Below are positions 33,843 to 44,811 of a DNA stretch of 64,000 nt, piece after piece. Location of the stretch: assembly GCA_001510575.1 (NCBI GenBank), contig LNGK01000002.1, forward strand, positions 31,271 through 95,270. The letters run 5' to 3'. The DNA comes from Knoxdaviesia capensis. Lineage: Eukaryota; Ascomycota; Sordariomycetes; Microascales; Gondwanamycetaceae. A program made the position numbers and the translations under genes. Every line of letters starts with the position of its first letter. The stretch's first letter is position 1. The notes beneath the pieces are model-generated. The model ran no database searches, was not told where the DNA came from, and saw nothing but the letters and a program-made list of their open reading frames with translations.

Positions 33843-34466
33843 ATGATCTTCATCGGGACCCTCCTTTGGCTGGCCGTTCTGGCCAATGCCTACCCATCTC
33901 TTCTTCCCCGCCAGTCTTCTTTGATCCAAATCACCGGCTTGACTGCGTCCGGGACAGGATGCCCCGCTGGGTCATTTTCCTCCAGCATCGCGTCTGATTC
34001 CACGGTCCTGACTCTGGGATTCGATTCATTTGTGGCTGGTGTTGGATCCGGCATACCCTCGAATGTCCGAGAGCTGTTTTGCGACATCTTCGTCAATGTC
34101 CGGGTTCCAATTGGACGCTGCTATTCGACGTCTGTTGATGTCACGTCCCATGGTTTCTGTCTCCTCGACCCGGGAGTGTCGGCCACCGCCACCACCCAAT
34201 ACTCGCTCTCGTCCTGCTCCGGCTCCTGCTCAGTGGGGACCAGCCCAGGCCCCAGTGTCTTCTCAGGGCCCAACTGGGCCGCTGGCAATGACTACCTTAG
34301 ACAACACTCGCTTTCGATCTCGGCCGGTGCAACAACCCCCAACCAGCAGAACGTCCAGCTGGTTGTTCGTAGCCGGATGTTCCTAACCGCCAATGGGCAA
34401 GGACCCTTTGGAACAATTACCGGCGACGACTTGACGATCGCCCTGACTAACCAGAAGACGTGTTGA
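33843..34466 (+). CDS. Secreted DUF4360 protein
   Basis: Single exon, 207 residues. A signal peptide covers about residues 1-16 (MIFIGTLLWLAVLANA). The rest matches the DUF4360 pattern: TASGTGCPAGSFSSSI near the start of the mature chain, FDSFVAGVGSG, then a Cys-containing IFVNVRVPIGR segment and a Gly/Ser-rich second half. Five Cys after the first could form disulfides (CPAG, LFCD, GRCYS, GFCLL, SSCSGSC and the C-terminal Cys). DUF4360 proteins are small extracellular fungal proteins of unknown activity, often abundant in secretomes. No enzyme function can be assigned. Confidence 0.88.
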   Translation: MIFIGTLLWLAVLANAYPSLLPRQSSLIQITGLTASGTGCPAGSFSSSIASDSTVLTLGFDSFVAGVGSGIPSNVRELFCDIFVNVRVPIGRCYSTSVDVTSHGFCLLDPGVSATATTQYSLSSCSGSCSVGTSPGPSVFSGPNWAAGNDYLRQHSLSISAGATTPNQQNVQLVVRSRMFLTANGQGPFGTITGDDLTIALTNQKTC

Positions 34467-34672
34467 TACGAGGGAGGCATGTTAAAAGTTCAGATCAAAA
34501 GTACAGGTGAAGGTAGGATGGAGAGTCATGTAACTAGGAATCATGTCACTGCATATCAGGCAATCTCAAGAAGAAGAAAAAAATGAAATGATAATTGACC
34601 TATGTACATGAAATGTAATACATACTGTATGTATATAAATCCATCACCGTTTTACCGCCCTCACCAGAAAAT

Positions 34673-37000
34673 TTAGGAGTTCTTGTGGATGCTCAAGACA
34701 GGCTCCTTGAGCGACAGAGGGCACTGGGGAAGAGCAATGCCAAAGTCCTTGTACTCGAGAGTACCAGCGGAGCTGGGCACAATCCAGCGTCTGTTCTGCA
34801 GGTCACCGTCCTGGGCACGGTCGTTCCAGTTGTGGGGGGAGAAGACAATGCTAGAGGTGGCCTCGGTGAACAGGGTGACGGGGATATCCTCGGCACGGGT
34901 AAAGTGGTGCATACCCAGGTTGAACCACAGGACAATATCCTCACCGTCGACGCTCTCGCCATCGAAGAACTTGGCGAAGTCCTGCTGCGGCTTCCAGGGC
35001 ATGTTGACGTTCTGCACGCTGTTGGCGAACGGCTCGGTGTCCTTCTGGCGGGTGACAGCCAGGTTGGACTTGGCAAACGCGGAGTTGTCACGGCTGAAGG
35101 GCGACTTCATCGGCGTCAGGTGGATGTTGGACTTGCCGGGAATGACACGGTAGGCGCGCTTCTCGCCCCATTTGTTGCGCTCCTCGCTGCTGATGGTGTA
35201 CATGGCGCGGTTGTTGGGCATCCAGTTGAACTGCTGCTCCTCCTTCATGTTGCTGACCTTCATCTCGAACTGCTCGAAGTTGCCGAGCTCGGGGAACCAC
35301 GGCTGGCTCTGCTCAACATTGACGAGCTCGCTGACCTCGAGGGAGTTCTTGGTGCCGGCAACGTCAAAGTCGGCCTTGAAGGTGATGACGTGGTCGTGCA
35401 GCGAACCCTGCGTGCCGGACTGGATGCGGGATCCGAAGCGCGCCTGGTCCTCGTAGTACGGCGACGACTGGAGGTATCCCGAGGCGCGGACGGTGACCTC
35501 AAGCGAGCCCTCGGTGTGGAAGGTGTAGTCGAACATGTAGTCGTAGTTACCGACGGTGGCAATAGCGCGGACAGTCAGGCCAGTTCCCTTGACCACACCC
35601 AGGTTCTGGAAGCCGTATCCGCCAACGCTGCCGCCACTGCGGTGGCGCGAGATGGGGAAACCAGTGTCGGACTCGTAGATGCAGATGGCATCGGCAATGG
35701 TGACCTCACGCTGCTGGGAGAAGTAGGTTATGTTCCACATGGTGGCACCGAAGGGGCAATCGAAGCCCTCAACCAAAGTACCCATGCTGGTGCCCAGGTC
35801 GTAGTAGGTGTCGTGGTAGAGGGTGTTGGCAGCCTTGGGCTGGTTTCCGGCGTACTGGGCAGCAGCCTCCTGCATGGAGAGCTCGTAGATGATGCGCTCG
35901 CCCTTGAACTTGATGTCGTGGATGGAGACACCGAGCGAGGGGGAGAAGGCCAGGTAGAACGACCAGCCGAGGTACTCGACGTAGCGGTTCTCGGCGTCGA
36001 CCTTATAGCGCTTGCCGCCAACCTCGAGGGACTGGGGCGCGAACTTGTTCTCGAGCTCACGGGTGCCCATTGCCTCGTCGTAGTCAACGTAGGCGAAGCT
36101 GCCGTCGCGGGTGGAGGTGTTCTTGGTCTTGAGGGTGCCGGCCGCGTAGGCAGCACGGAACTCGGCCACGGTGGTGAAGAACTCGCCACCGGTGACAATG
36201 CCCTTCAAGAAGTACTTGGTGACGTCGGTACCCGAGATATCGTGCAGCAGGTAGAGGTCAAGGGGCAGCAGGTACGAGGCCTGGCCGGGGTAGCGGAACA
36301 TGGACACGCGGTGGGCCTCCGAGCCGTCGAACGAGACGGGGGTGGTCGAGGTCACGGTCAGATCGGTGCGGTTGTCGCTGGAACCGTAGTAGACGCCGCC
36401 AATGATCTCCTTGGTGATGTCGGCAATCTGGGTCATGACATCAACGATGAGGGGGGTGGTGGGCGAGCTGCGCTTGCTGTCAAACTTGCGGCCGTTGAAG
36501 GGCACGGCACCGCCCATACCACCGTTGTAGATGTAGTCAAGCTTCTGGATGGTGGTCTTCTCGGAGACGGGCAGGGGGCCGACCATGTACTCCTGGGAGA
36601 TGGGCTCCTCCTTTCCACCCTCGTAGATCAGGACGCGAGCATACTTGGCAGGCATGGTCGAGCCGCAGCCATCGAGGTAGGGGATGATGGAGGACTTGTT
36701 GGTGGGGACGGTGCTAATGCCAGCAACGTAGTTATCATTGAGGATAGCACTGCCCGGGAGAGTCAGGTTGAGGCCGGAGGCGGGATCGTGGATCAGATTC
36801 CAGACCGCAACGTTGTCCTCGGCGGTGATGGCCAACCAGGGGTTGGGGCGAGGGGCCTTGACAGTGGGAGCCGGGTCGTAGAGACCGCAGTTGTCACCAA
36901 GCTGGCGGCGGATGGCTTCCTTCAAGCCGGAGCCGGAAGACGACGGCGCGGCCAAGACGGCGGCGGCGAGGCCGAGGAGAGCAGTGGCGAGACGAGCCAT
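34673..37000 (-). CDS. Secreted copper amine oxidase (quinoprotein)
   Basis: Single exon, 775 residues. The start at MARLATALLGLAAAVLA (37000) gives a clear signal peptide; the open frame upstream to 37147 adds an unrelated leader. The topaquinone precursor is Tyr486 in TVGNYDYMFDY. His residues suited to copper binding lie in DHVITFKADFD and NLGMHHFTRAEDIP. Further family blocks include YLGWSFYLAFSPSLGVSIHD and YYDLGTSMGTLVEGFDCPFG. The enzyme oxidises primary amines to aldehydes, ammonia and hydrogen peroxide, allowing amines to be used as nitrogen sources. The signal peptide and lack of a visible SKL-type C-terminus (it ends HKNS) suggest an extracellular enzyme rather than a peroxisomal one. 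Confidence 0.92.
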   Translation of the reverse strand: MARLATALLGLAAAVLAAPSSSGSGLKEAIRRQLGDNCGLYDPAPTVKAPRPNPWLAITAEDNVAVWNLIHDPASGLNLTLPGSAILNDNYVAGISTVPTNKSSIIPYLDGCGSTMPAKYARVLIYEGGKEEPISQEYMVGPLPVSEKTTIQKLDYIYNGGMGGAVPFNGRKFDSKRSSPTTPLIVDVMTQIADITKEIIGGVYYGSSDNRTDLTVTSTTPVSFDGSEAHRVSMFRYPGQASYLLPLDLYLLHDISGTDVTKYFLKGIVTGGEFFTTVAEFRAAYAAGTLKTKNTSTRDGSFAYVDYDEAMGTRELENKFAPQSLEVGGKRYKVDAENRYVEYLGWSFYLAFSPSLGVSIHDIKFKGERIIYELSMQEAAAQYAGNQPKAANTLYHDTYYDLGTSMGTLVEGFDCPFGATMWNITYFSQQREVTIADAICIYESDTGFPISRHRSGGSVGGYGFQNLGVVKGTGLTVRAIATVGNYDYMFDYTFHTEGSLEVTVRASGYLQSSPYYEDQARFGSRIQSGTQGSLHDHVITFKADFDVAGTKNSLEVSELVNVEQSQPWFPELGNFEQFEMKVSNMKEEQQFNWMPNNRAMYTISSEERNKWGEKRAYRVIPGKSNIHLTPMKSPFSRDNSAFAKSNLAVTRQKDTEPFANSVQNVNMPWKPQQDFAKFFDGESVDGEDIVLWFNLGMHHFTRAEDIPVTLFTEATSSIVFSPHNWNDRAQDGDLQNRRWIVPSSAGTLEYKDFGIALPQCPLSLKEPVLSIHKNS

Positions 37001-39233
37001 GGCTGTAGGACCAAGAGAGGTAGACACAATCTTCTCAATAAAGAGGAGCAAGAGGAGGCAGAAGTGAACTGTGTCAGGGGCCGTTGGAGTTGAAGACCGA
37101 GCCTGGTGAGATTCAGTTTGTCCTTGATCTCTGGGGATGAGGAACAAGCTTCCTTTTCTTGATCATCTTGTGGGAGGGAGTGGCGCCTTATATACCAGTT
37201 GTCTGAACGAGGCCAGTCCGTCTTCTCCGAAGTGGTCGTGAGATAAGAGATGAAGAAGCCATCCGAGCGCTGCCTTGGGACTATGTCCGTCCGGGTGGGA
37301 AGACCTGTCCGTACATGCGAGTGGACGTAGACGGTTGTCTCGCTGGTCTCTGTTTTTATCTCCTACCAGCAAACATTTCTGTTACGAAATCGAACATTGG
37401 AGCATTCTGTGCAGGTCCTGATCGGAGTCGACTTCTTATCAGTCACTCCATCGATATCGATACATACAGTAGTCTGCATCATATGGGTCCCCGGTCTTCC
37501 ACATTTCTGCTTTCAGCTGGTGTTCGTTGAGGTGGCCGGCTTACAGAGCAACCCCGCGTCGACAACAGTGCACCGATACCGCGAGGTTGGGATGGATGTA
37601 AGTCAGTAGTGGAAGGCAGTCAGTCACTCGCCGGCGTGGTCTGGTATGTCCAATGGAGCAATGCCAAGAGACGGCTCAACGGGGAAACCTAGCACTGAAG
37701 CTGTTTTGTTCGTTCTATTGCGGAGACGTCAATGGATTGAAAGATAAACGAGATAGGAAGCTTAATCAACATCACATTTGGTAAACCTCCGGGACAGACA
37801 CTAATAGGGCAATACGTAATATATCAATACGACATCTGAATCTGCAAGCCAAGGCCGACGATCATTGGCGGAGAGGAAGACTTCTATTGAGTCTTGGCAA
37901 GGTGTTCGAGAAAGCTGTGCAGATTGCATTGTGGGAGTTGAGTTGCAGCGAAGCCGGGGACTTTGATGTTGTTTGTGACGGTTGTTGTGCGGCATTGGTG
38001 CCATTGGCGGGGGTAATAGGGCCGTACTTCAACGCGGGAATGAGGGCCAGCCAAAGATTGAGCGATGTACAGTACAGTTCTCACCAGTGCAAAGGGGAGA
38101 GACCAGCGTGAGAACACACAGTGGTTATCATTCCGGCCCGGAAAAGTGGGGACTTTCCGGAGGAGACTGACCCTCACGTCTGTTATCAGGCCTCGTTATC
38201 AGGAGGGGTATTCCCAATCCGCCGTTGATCCCTCCCCTGTCTGGAAGTGTGTATGGATGGGTTGGACAGGCACATGGCAGTGGATTGCACGTTCTGAAAA
38301 TGTCTAGCTGAGCTTGCTTGTGTGGATTAAAGATAGCTGGGGCCGATTCCAGGATGGATCATCCAACTGGATTTGGGAATCCAGACCCCCAACCCCAGGA
38401 ACATTCTGGGAAAAAAGCGGGTGGCTTCCACATCCAAGGCTCTTCTCTATAGTCTCAAGTCTGTATGTAAGTGTCTAGCGTAGGCTAATACGAGAGTTTT
38501 GAGCGCATCCTAGCTGAGGGTGCTTCGTAGCTTCGTACACCAAGGAAGAGGTCGAAAAGGGCAAAGGAAAGAAGAAGAAAAGAAGAAAAAAGAAAGAAAG
38601 AAAAAGAAGCACAGATAGAGTCGTTAGCGTAAGGACAGGCCCCGAAGGAGATGAAAATTGAGAACCAAGCCTATTCTTTTGTACATCGGTAGTGTAGTAT
38701 CGTTGGCAACAATTGTTCTACAAATAGCATAGAAGTGTGGCATAGAAGAGGAGAAGAACAGAAGAGCGGCAGAAGTGGTGATACAGGCTTCCAACTGGGC
38801 TTGCTACTGGCATGGTCAGTACAGTCTATGGCTCACAACCTCGAGTATTAGATTCGATGCTTCTCAGTTTAGAACTTGGGAAGTCTGCGAACCTAAGGTC
38901 CAGCGTGAGCCAGCACTAGCACTCTAACTCAGATTGCCTCCCGGAGTCCCAGTTAATCAGGTCCGATCGGCTCTCTGGTGATGGCTCTGTGGCTCTGGAG
39001 AAATCCGATTAGGCCTCGTTAGCCTGGGACCAAGATAAGATACGAAGCCAGGAAAGGTTGTACGTACGAAGAATGTCCGTTCGGCGAAATCTTCCCGAAG
39101 AGGTTTCCAGCAGCCAGCCAACTGCACGCTTCCTCCCCTGCCAACCCGGACTTCCTGGGAAAAGGTCCTCTCACCACGCGAGTGCCTGGTCTTTGGCCGT
39201 TGCAATGGCGAAAGCCAAGAAGCCAAACATTCA

Positions 39234-39269
<36 letters not shown>

Positions 39270-41031
39270 CACCCGGATAGGACTCTCTGGGCAAACTTGC
39301 GGCGTGCAGATGGACAGAGAGCATGGATCAGGGGCCTTGAGCAGCCATTCAAGGTTACGGCCGCCCCCTCCGGCTGTGTGTGGGTTCCTCGACATGGGAT
39401 AGTGGTCGGGGGGGTTGCCAAGAAAACGCCAACAGAACTACGGCTGCATCTGGCCAGTGCCCCGTCAATACCAAGCCCAGTAGTAGTAGTGCCCAGGTCT
39501 GCCATAGGTGCAAGCGACTTGGGAGGGATCCGTCCGAAGCCGGTGTGGAGGAGGGGGGGGGAAGTGCAGCAGCTATCACGAGTCCCACTGTGCAGTGCCA
39601 ATGCCTACTGATATACGAGGAGTCTGAAAAGCCTCAGTCACACCCTGTGGTTGGAGTGGATTGCATATCATCTGTACGAGTCGGTGTATGGAACCCAGAT
39701 CGATACTGAGCCGGCCAGGACGGGATTCATGATGGCTTCATGGGGAAAACACACAACAACTGTGGACGCTCCTGGCCGGCCCATTGTACAGTGTTCTCAT
39801 GATCTGGGGAACAAGAAAACCCATACTCTAAATTTAACCTTACTGTACTTTATCAATCGCGGTGAGGGATCAAAGTGGTCTGATCTGGAAGAATAAAGCG
39901 CGCGGGTTAGTTCAAGGACTTATTACCTTAAGACGGGGGGATCGAATACGGAACAATCTGGCACGTTGACGTTAATTCCGGCCAGGACAGCGGTCTCCAG
40001 TGGTATTTCCAGCGGCTTTGTGTGTCATTAGATGGTGTAATAGCTCCAAGTCAAGCATAACCGTAACCCTAGAGGAGCATATGAGGATCGTGACAACGGC
40101 ATCAGAAGGCACATCTCGGGATTTGGACGTACGAGTACTGTAGAGTACAGTAGCATGTCGTTCTTGGATGGAATGGCCAAGCCAGCCAGCACGTGGAGAA
40201 AACCAGACAGCGCAACAAACTTCCCGAGATGGCGGTACCTTTCATGCAGAGGCGAAGCCAAGTCCGGCGGTTGGTCACATCTCCAAGTCGATCACGCCCA
40301 ACAGGCGAAATGGGCAGAGAGCCTCATAATTTGCAATTTGGCCGTTTACGGTTTAGCAGTGTCTATCGAGATGTCAGCCGCAAGCACAAAATACAGTATA
40401 AACACAAGCCCAAGAACGTTCGAACACCAGCCGAAATTCCAATCTGCGAAAGGCAATATCTACAGTACGGTTCTGCATCTCACATGGCTTCATTGTTGGG
40501 TGGGCGGTGACGCAAATTCGCTTGTTCTGTTATTATTAACAGGCAGTACTACCCAGTTCCCATTTTTCAGGAACTGGGGTAAAGAAAAATTTGCCTCTTC
40601 TTCTTTTCGTGTGCAAAACGGCGATATCGGCACCGGCTTAGGCGCCGACCACAGTCGGCATTTTGGGCCTCTAGTACCGACTTTCGGTAAAAGGAGAGCA
40701 AAAGCAGAGACGGCCCACCACGCTTCCTTATTCCCGATTTTCAGTGGGTTTTGAACTACCCGAATCCAAACTTACGAAGAAAATCAAACAAAAACCCCGA
40801 AATCAACTAAAATCAATCGCGAGGAAAAGGCCGTGGTGACTCAAACTTCTAAGTCCGAGGTTCTATAAAGCGCAATGCCAGAACCAGAACCAGACACGGA
40901 AAGCCAAAAGAAGAGGATTTGAATCTTCAGCTAGAATCCATTTACCGTCGTATCCTGACCTTGAATTCCACCAAACTCTTCTCTATCAGATCCCTCATTC
41001 ACAACTGGCCGCTGTCCCAGACAAAAGTCCA
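37001..41031. other. 4-kb intergenic region, no gene recognised
   Basis: This holds the amine oxidase promoter (about 37001-37200) and the MFS transporter promoter (right end, 40800-41031). Between them are short frames without domains, an A/G-rich tract at about 38560-38610, a GT dinucleotide run at 39236-39268, and GTACTGTAC-type palindromes at 38067 and 40136. No tRNA or rRNA gene was found by eye. Confidence 0.5.
39236..39268 (+). repeat. GT dinucleotide microsatellite
   Basis: About sixteen uninterrupted GT units in non-coding DNA. Confidence 0.95.
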
Positions 41032-42450
41032 ATGTCCATCACAGCCATGCAGCCCGCGGCGGAGCCGATGACGGAAAAGCCGAAAAGAGACACCACCCCC
41101 TCCTCCGCCAGTGCCACCCAATCCGACGCTGATTCAGTACACACCGTCCCCCCCCTGGACGAACCCCCCGACGGTGGCTACGGCTGGGTGTGCACGGTAA
41201 GCGTCACGCTTATCAACGCCCACACCTGGGGCATGAACTCCAGCTACAGCGTGTTCCTCGCCCACTACCTGGTCGAGGAGACCTACCCGGCCGCCACGGC
41301 GCTGGAGTACGCCTTCATCGGCTCGCTGAGCATCAGCTGCGCGCTGCTGGTGTCGCCGGCCGCCATGTTGGCGGTGCGCGAGCTGGGCACCAAGCCGGCG
41401 CTGTTTATCGGCGTGGTCGTCGAGACCGCCAGCCTGGTGTGCGCCAGCTTTGCGTCGGAGATCTGGCACCTGTTCCTGACGCAGGGCGTGATGTTCGGCA
41501 TCGGCATGGGCTTCCTGTTCGTGCCCAGCGTCGGCATCATCCCGCAGTGGTTCACGCGGCGGCGGTCGCTGGCCAACGGCATCACCGCCGCCGGCTCCGG
41601 GCTCGGCGGGCTGGTGTACTCGCTGGCCAGCGGCGCGCTGATCAAAGCCCTCGGCGTGCCGTGGACGTACCGCATCCTCGGCGTGATCGTGTTCGTGGTC
41701 AACACCACCTGCACCATGTTCGTGCGCGACCGCAACAAGATCGTCGGCACGCGGCAGATCCCGTTCCACGTGTCGCTGTTCCGCCGCCCGGAGTACCTGC
41801 TGCTGCTGTCGTTCGGCTGGTTCAGCGTGCTGGGCTACATTGTGCTGATCTTCAGCCTGGCCAACTACGCAAACACCATCGGCCTGGGCGCATCGGATGC
41901 CGCGCTGGTCAGCGCCATCCTCAATCTCGGCCAGGGCCTGGGCCGCCCGCTGATCGGCCTCTTCAGCGACAAGACTGGCCGCATCAACATGGCGTGTCTG
42001 ATGTCGCTGGTGGCCGGCGTGTTTGTGTTTGCCATCTGGATCCCCGCAAAGAGCCTGGCCGTGCTGCTGGTGTTTGCCGTGCTGGGCGGTGGTGTGGGAG
42101 GCACCTTTTGGGCCACCGTTGGGCCGGTCACGGCCGAGGTGGTCGGACTGGTGGACGTGTCGTCAGCCCTCAACATCCTCTGGCTGGTCATCGCCATTCC
42201 CTGCACGTTTAGTGAAGCCATTGCCCTGCAGATAGTGGCGGGGACCGGCAAGTACATTGGCGCGCAGCTGTTCACCGGCTTCATGTTCTTTGTGGCGGCC
42301 TTATCGCTACTGGCACTCCGGGGGTGGAAGGTCAACGAGTTGCAGCTCAAGAGCGAGGGCGAGGCCACCGACGAGCTTTCTGGACGAGATGCCAGGCATT
42401 TCAGCCAAGACAATGTCTTGCTTAGCTGCTTTAAGCCCGGAAGAGTCTAG
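41032..42450 (+). CDS. MFS monocarboxylate transporter-like protein
   Basis: Single exon, 472 residues. A hydrophilic N-terminus (about 1-45) is followed by the MCT family signature PPDGGYGWVC just before helix 1, then eleven further hydrophobic segments. The conserved loop after helix 4 region reads PQWFTRRRSLANGITAAGSG, and the helix 8 region reads GRPLIGLFSDKTGRIN. Fungal members (Mch-type) carry organic anions or riboflavin, and several are linked to secondary metabolism. The substrate is not predictable. The strong GC bias produces long shadow frames on both strands, none of them real. The C-terminal tail (DELSGRDARHFSQDN) is cytosolic. Confidence 0.9.
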   Translation: MSITAMQPAAEPMTEKPKRDTTPSSASATQSDADSVHTVPPLDEPPDGGYGWVCTVSVTLINAHTWGMNSSYSVFLAHYLVEETYPAATALEYAFIGSLSISCALLVSPAAMLAVRELGTKPALFIGVVVETASLVCASFASEIWHLFLTQGVMFGIGMGFLFVPSVGIIPQWFTRRRSLANGITAAGSGLGGLVYSLASGALIKALGVPWTYRILGVIVFVVNTTCTMFVRDRNKIVGTRQIPFHVSLFRRPEYLLLLSFGWFSVLGYIVLIFSLANYANTIGLGASDAALVSAILNLGQGLGRPLIGLFSDKTGRINMACLMSLVAGVFVFAIWIPAKSLAVLLVFAVLGGGVGGTFWATVGPVTAEVVGLVDVSSALNILWLVIAIPCTFSEAIALQIVAGTGKYIGAQLFTGFMFFVAALSLLALRGWKVNELQLKSEGEATDELSGRDARHFSQDNVLLSCFKPGRV

Positions 42451-44811
42451 TTATCTCTCTGGGCTTTTGGCATCTTATCTGAGCCGTCGGCATGTTGGGT
42501 CCGTGCCGGGTTCTTGTTTCTCGTATATACTGTACTATACATAGGTTCTGTTTGTATCCAAGTTCACGTACATACAGTCTGTTTCCCCGCTAAGGTCTGC
42601 ATGGCTAGCTGAAGACTTCATCCTCCATCCGGGTTGGGGGCCTTAGCGGGATGATTGTGGTGATGTCTATATTTCTCTGGAGTTGATGTCAATTAATTAT
42701 TTTTTTCCCCTCTTCGGCTCCATAATGTGAAGCTTCCTTATCTCTGCAATAGTGGGATACCTGGCTGACAGGAGATTTGCCTTCAACTCAACTTTAAGTG
42801 GCGAAGCCACCATTTTGCGTTGGAAGTCCACACAAAGCGAGGAATCTCTATCTGAAGATGACAGGCAATTGTCACAAAGTAAGTGGCTGTATGTATCTTT
42901 ATTTCTTCTTCTTTTTTTTTTCTTCTTCAGAGATTGTTCTGTCGTTCTTTCAGTATCAGATTTCTTTTCCAGCACGCTGCACCACTTACACTCTCCGGCT
43001 TCGGATTCGGCACATCATGGGCCCGAAGCCGGAAACCGCACTCATCAGCAACGCAAAGTCCAAGTCATAGCTCTCTCTCTCTCTCTCTACGAGATCCACC
43101 AGCTTTAACTTCTTTTTTTAACGGCGCAAACACGCAAATCCACTGATACTGAATCTTTTATCTCGCCAAGCAACCCAGCCCACAATACTCCACGGCCCAG
43201 CCCCTGATAAACGATACTTTGGGCATTGCTTCGTCGTGCATACTGCTTCTCCTCCTTTCGAGTCTCCATCCTTGATTACCTCGACCCTGGTCACAATCGG
43301 GGCCACTTAGTGCCTTTCTCTCTCTCCCCATATTTTATCCACAGATACCCTGAGCCCGGTGATACATTCCCTTTGCGTTCTTTGGTGGGGTGGGTACAGT
43401 CGCGAAAAAGCAGAGCACAGGCCCGCTAGCTCCGGCGTGTTGCTTCTCCGTCTCACAGGACATATACGACAATCGAGATGTCAAGGCACTTGCTCACAAT
43501 TCGCACCGCGGCTGCTCTGTGTTGCTGATATCGCTATCTCAGAGACTCTGCGATCAGCATGCCGGTTCTGGCATCGAGCGCAAATGGACCGCAGGCCGCG
43601 TACGTCGTCTTGCCGAATCGGAGCCTGGGTCGGCCGATAACAATAAGTCTGTCTGTGGTTATCACTTGGCATGCTGAAGGCAGTGGGAAGCGGTATTATG
43701 GCCTCTCAGAGGGGCACCGATGCTCCCTGGTGCGAAAGTGACTCGGCCAAGTGCGAGTCGCCAGATTGCGGTTCGTGATACTGAAATGTGAAGCCACGAA
43801 ACAGCCTCACACTCTGTCACTTGCAACAATGAGAGCCGTCAGTTTCTATTTCCAGTGTGACAGCCCACACGCACTCACCCGCTGTCAGACCGTCCCAGAC
43901 ACCAGGAGCCCGTTCCTGGACTGCGAAGTCTTGGCCGGCAGTCTCGGCGGATCTGCATCGTGACATTGAGAGAGCATGAGTGAGTATTCTCCGTGCATCG
44001 CTGCGGGCGCACTTGGCCGCTCCCGCAACGCAACCAGCGTCTCGGCGCGCGCTGCTGCTACTCTCACTACCACCCTTTGCGTTCACAAGCCGGGCAGTCA
44101 TCCAGAAGCAGAGAACGGCACGCCCCGTACAGTTCGTAGGTCCCAGAGACTCGGCACGCCGTCAGCCGGGAGAGATCGTGCGTTGGTGAGATCGTGCGGG
44201 CGCGCGCACCGTGGGTGTAGGTAGTAGAATGGCACGATGCCGTGCGTGTAGTAATGCGGCGCTGCGTTGGATCGGTACGCCGCTGCGGTCCTCGCGGGAA
44301 AGCATGGCAGCCCACGAAGAAAGTGCACTGATCGGATCTGTAGTCATGTCCTGTGACCGATCAACTGTGAACTATAGTGAAAACTTGTCCAAGTTGCGGC
44401 AATCCCACTCAACTGTCCAGTCTACTATCTCGTGATTGCGAGCTGAGTGAGTGTTAGTGAGCAGTAGATCTGCACTTTCATATCGAGGCCTAAACAAGGC
44501 AGTGTCACACGGCGTTGCCTCTTGAAACTCTGTAGAAATCAGAGGCCATTGTACCCTACTAGAGAGTGTACCTCTACATGAACCCCTTTATATTATAGAA
44601 CCCAACTGGGCGTACGATTTGACGAACGAATACTACCGGACAACAACAAGAAGGAAAGTAGCCCTTGCAAAGCACAGCCAAAGAGGCAAACTGTACGACG
44701 TAACTCCAGAACCAGACCTAGATACCCAGCCATAGACCCCCAATACCACACCCTAGCCCTGCACATCCCATACCTAGACGTGTACACCCGTCCGCCGCCC
44801 GTACGCACAGC
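42451..44811. other. 2.4-kb intergenic region, no gene recognised
   Basis: Downstream of the MFS gene lies TACTGTACTA (42528). A CT-dinucleotide run is at about 43070-43090 and a T-rich tract at 42905-42925. The right end is the 3' flank of the disordered-protein gene. Short frames have no recognisable features. Confidence 0.5.

Noticed and set aside
34685..37093. 802-codon open frame on the plus strand
   Set aside because: It is fully antisense to the copper amine oxidase, has an extreme Val/Gly/Leu/Glu composition and no domain. It is explained by codon bias of the real gene.
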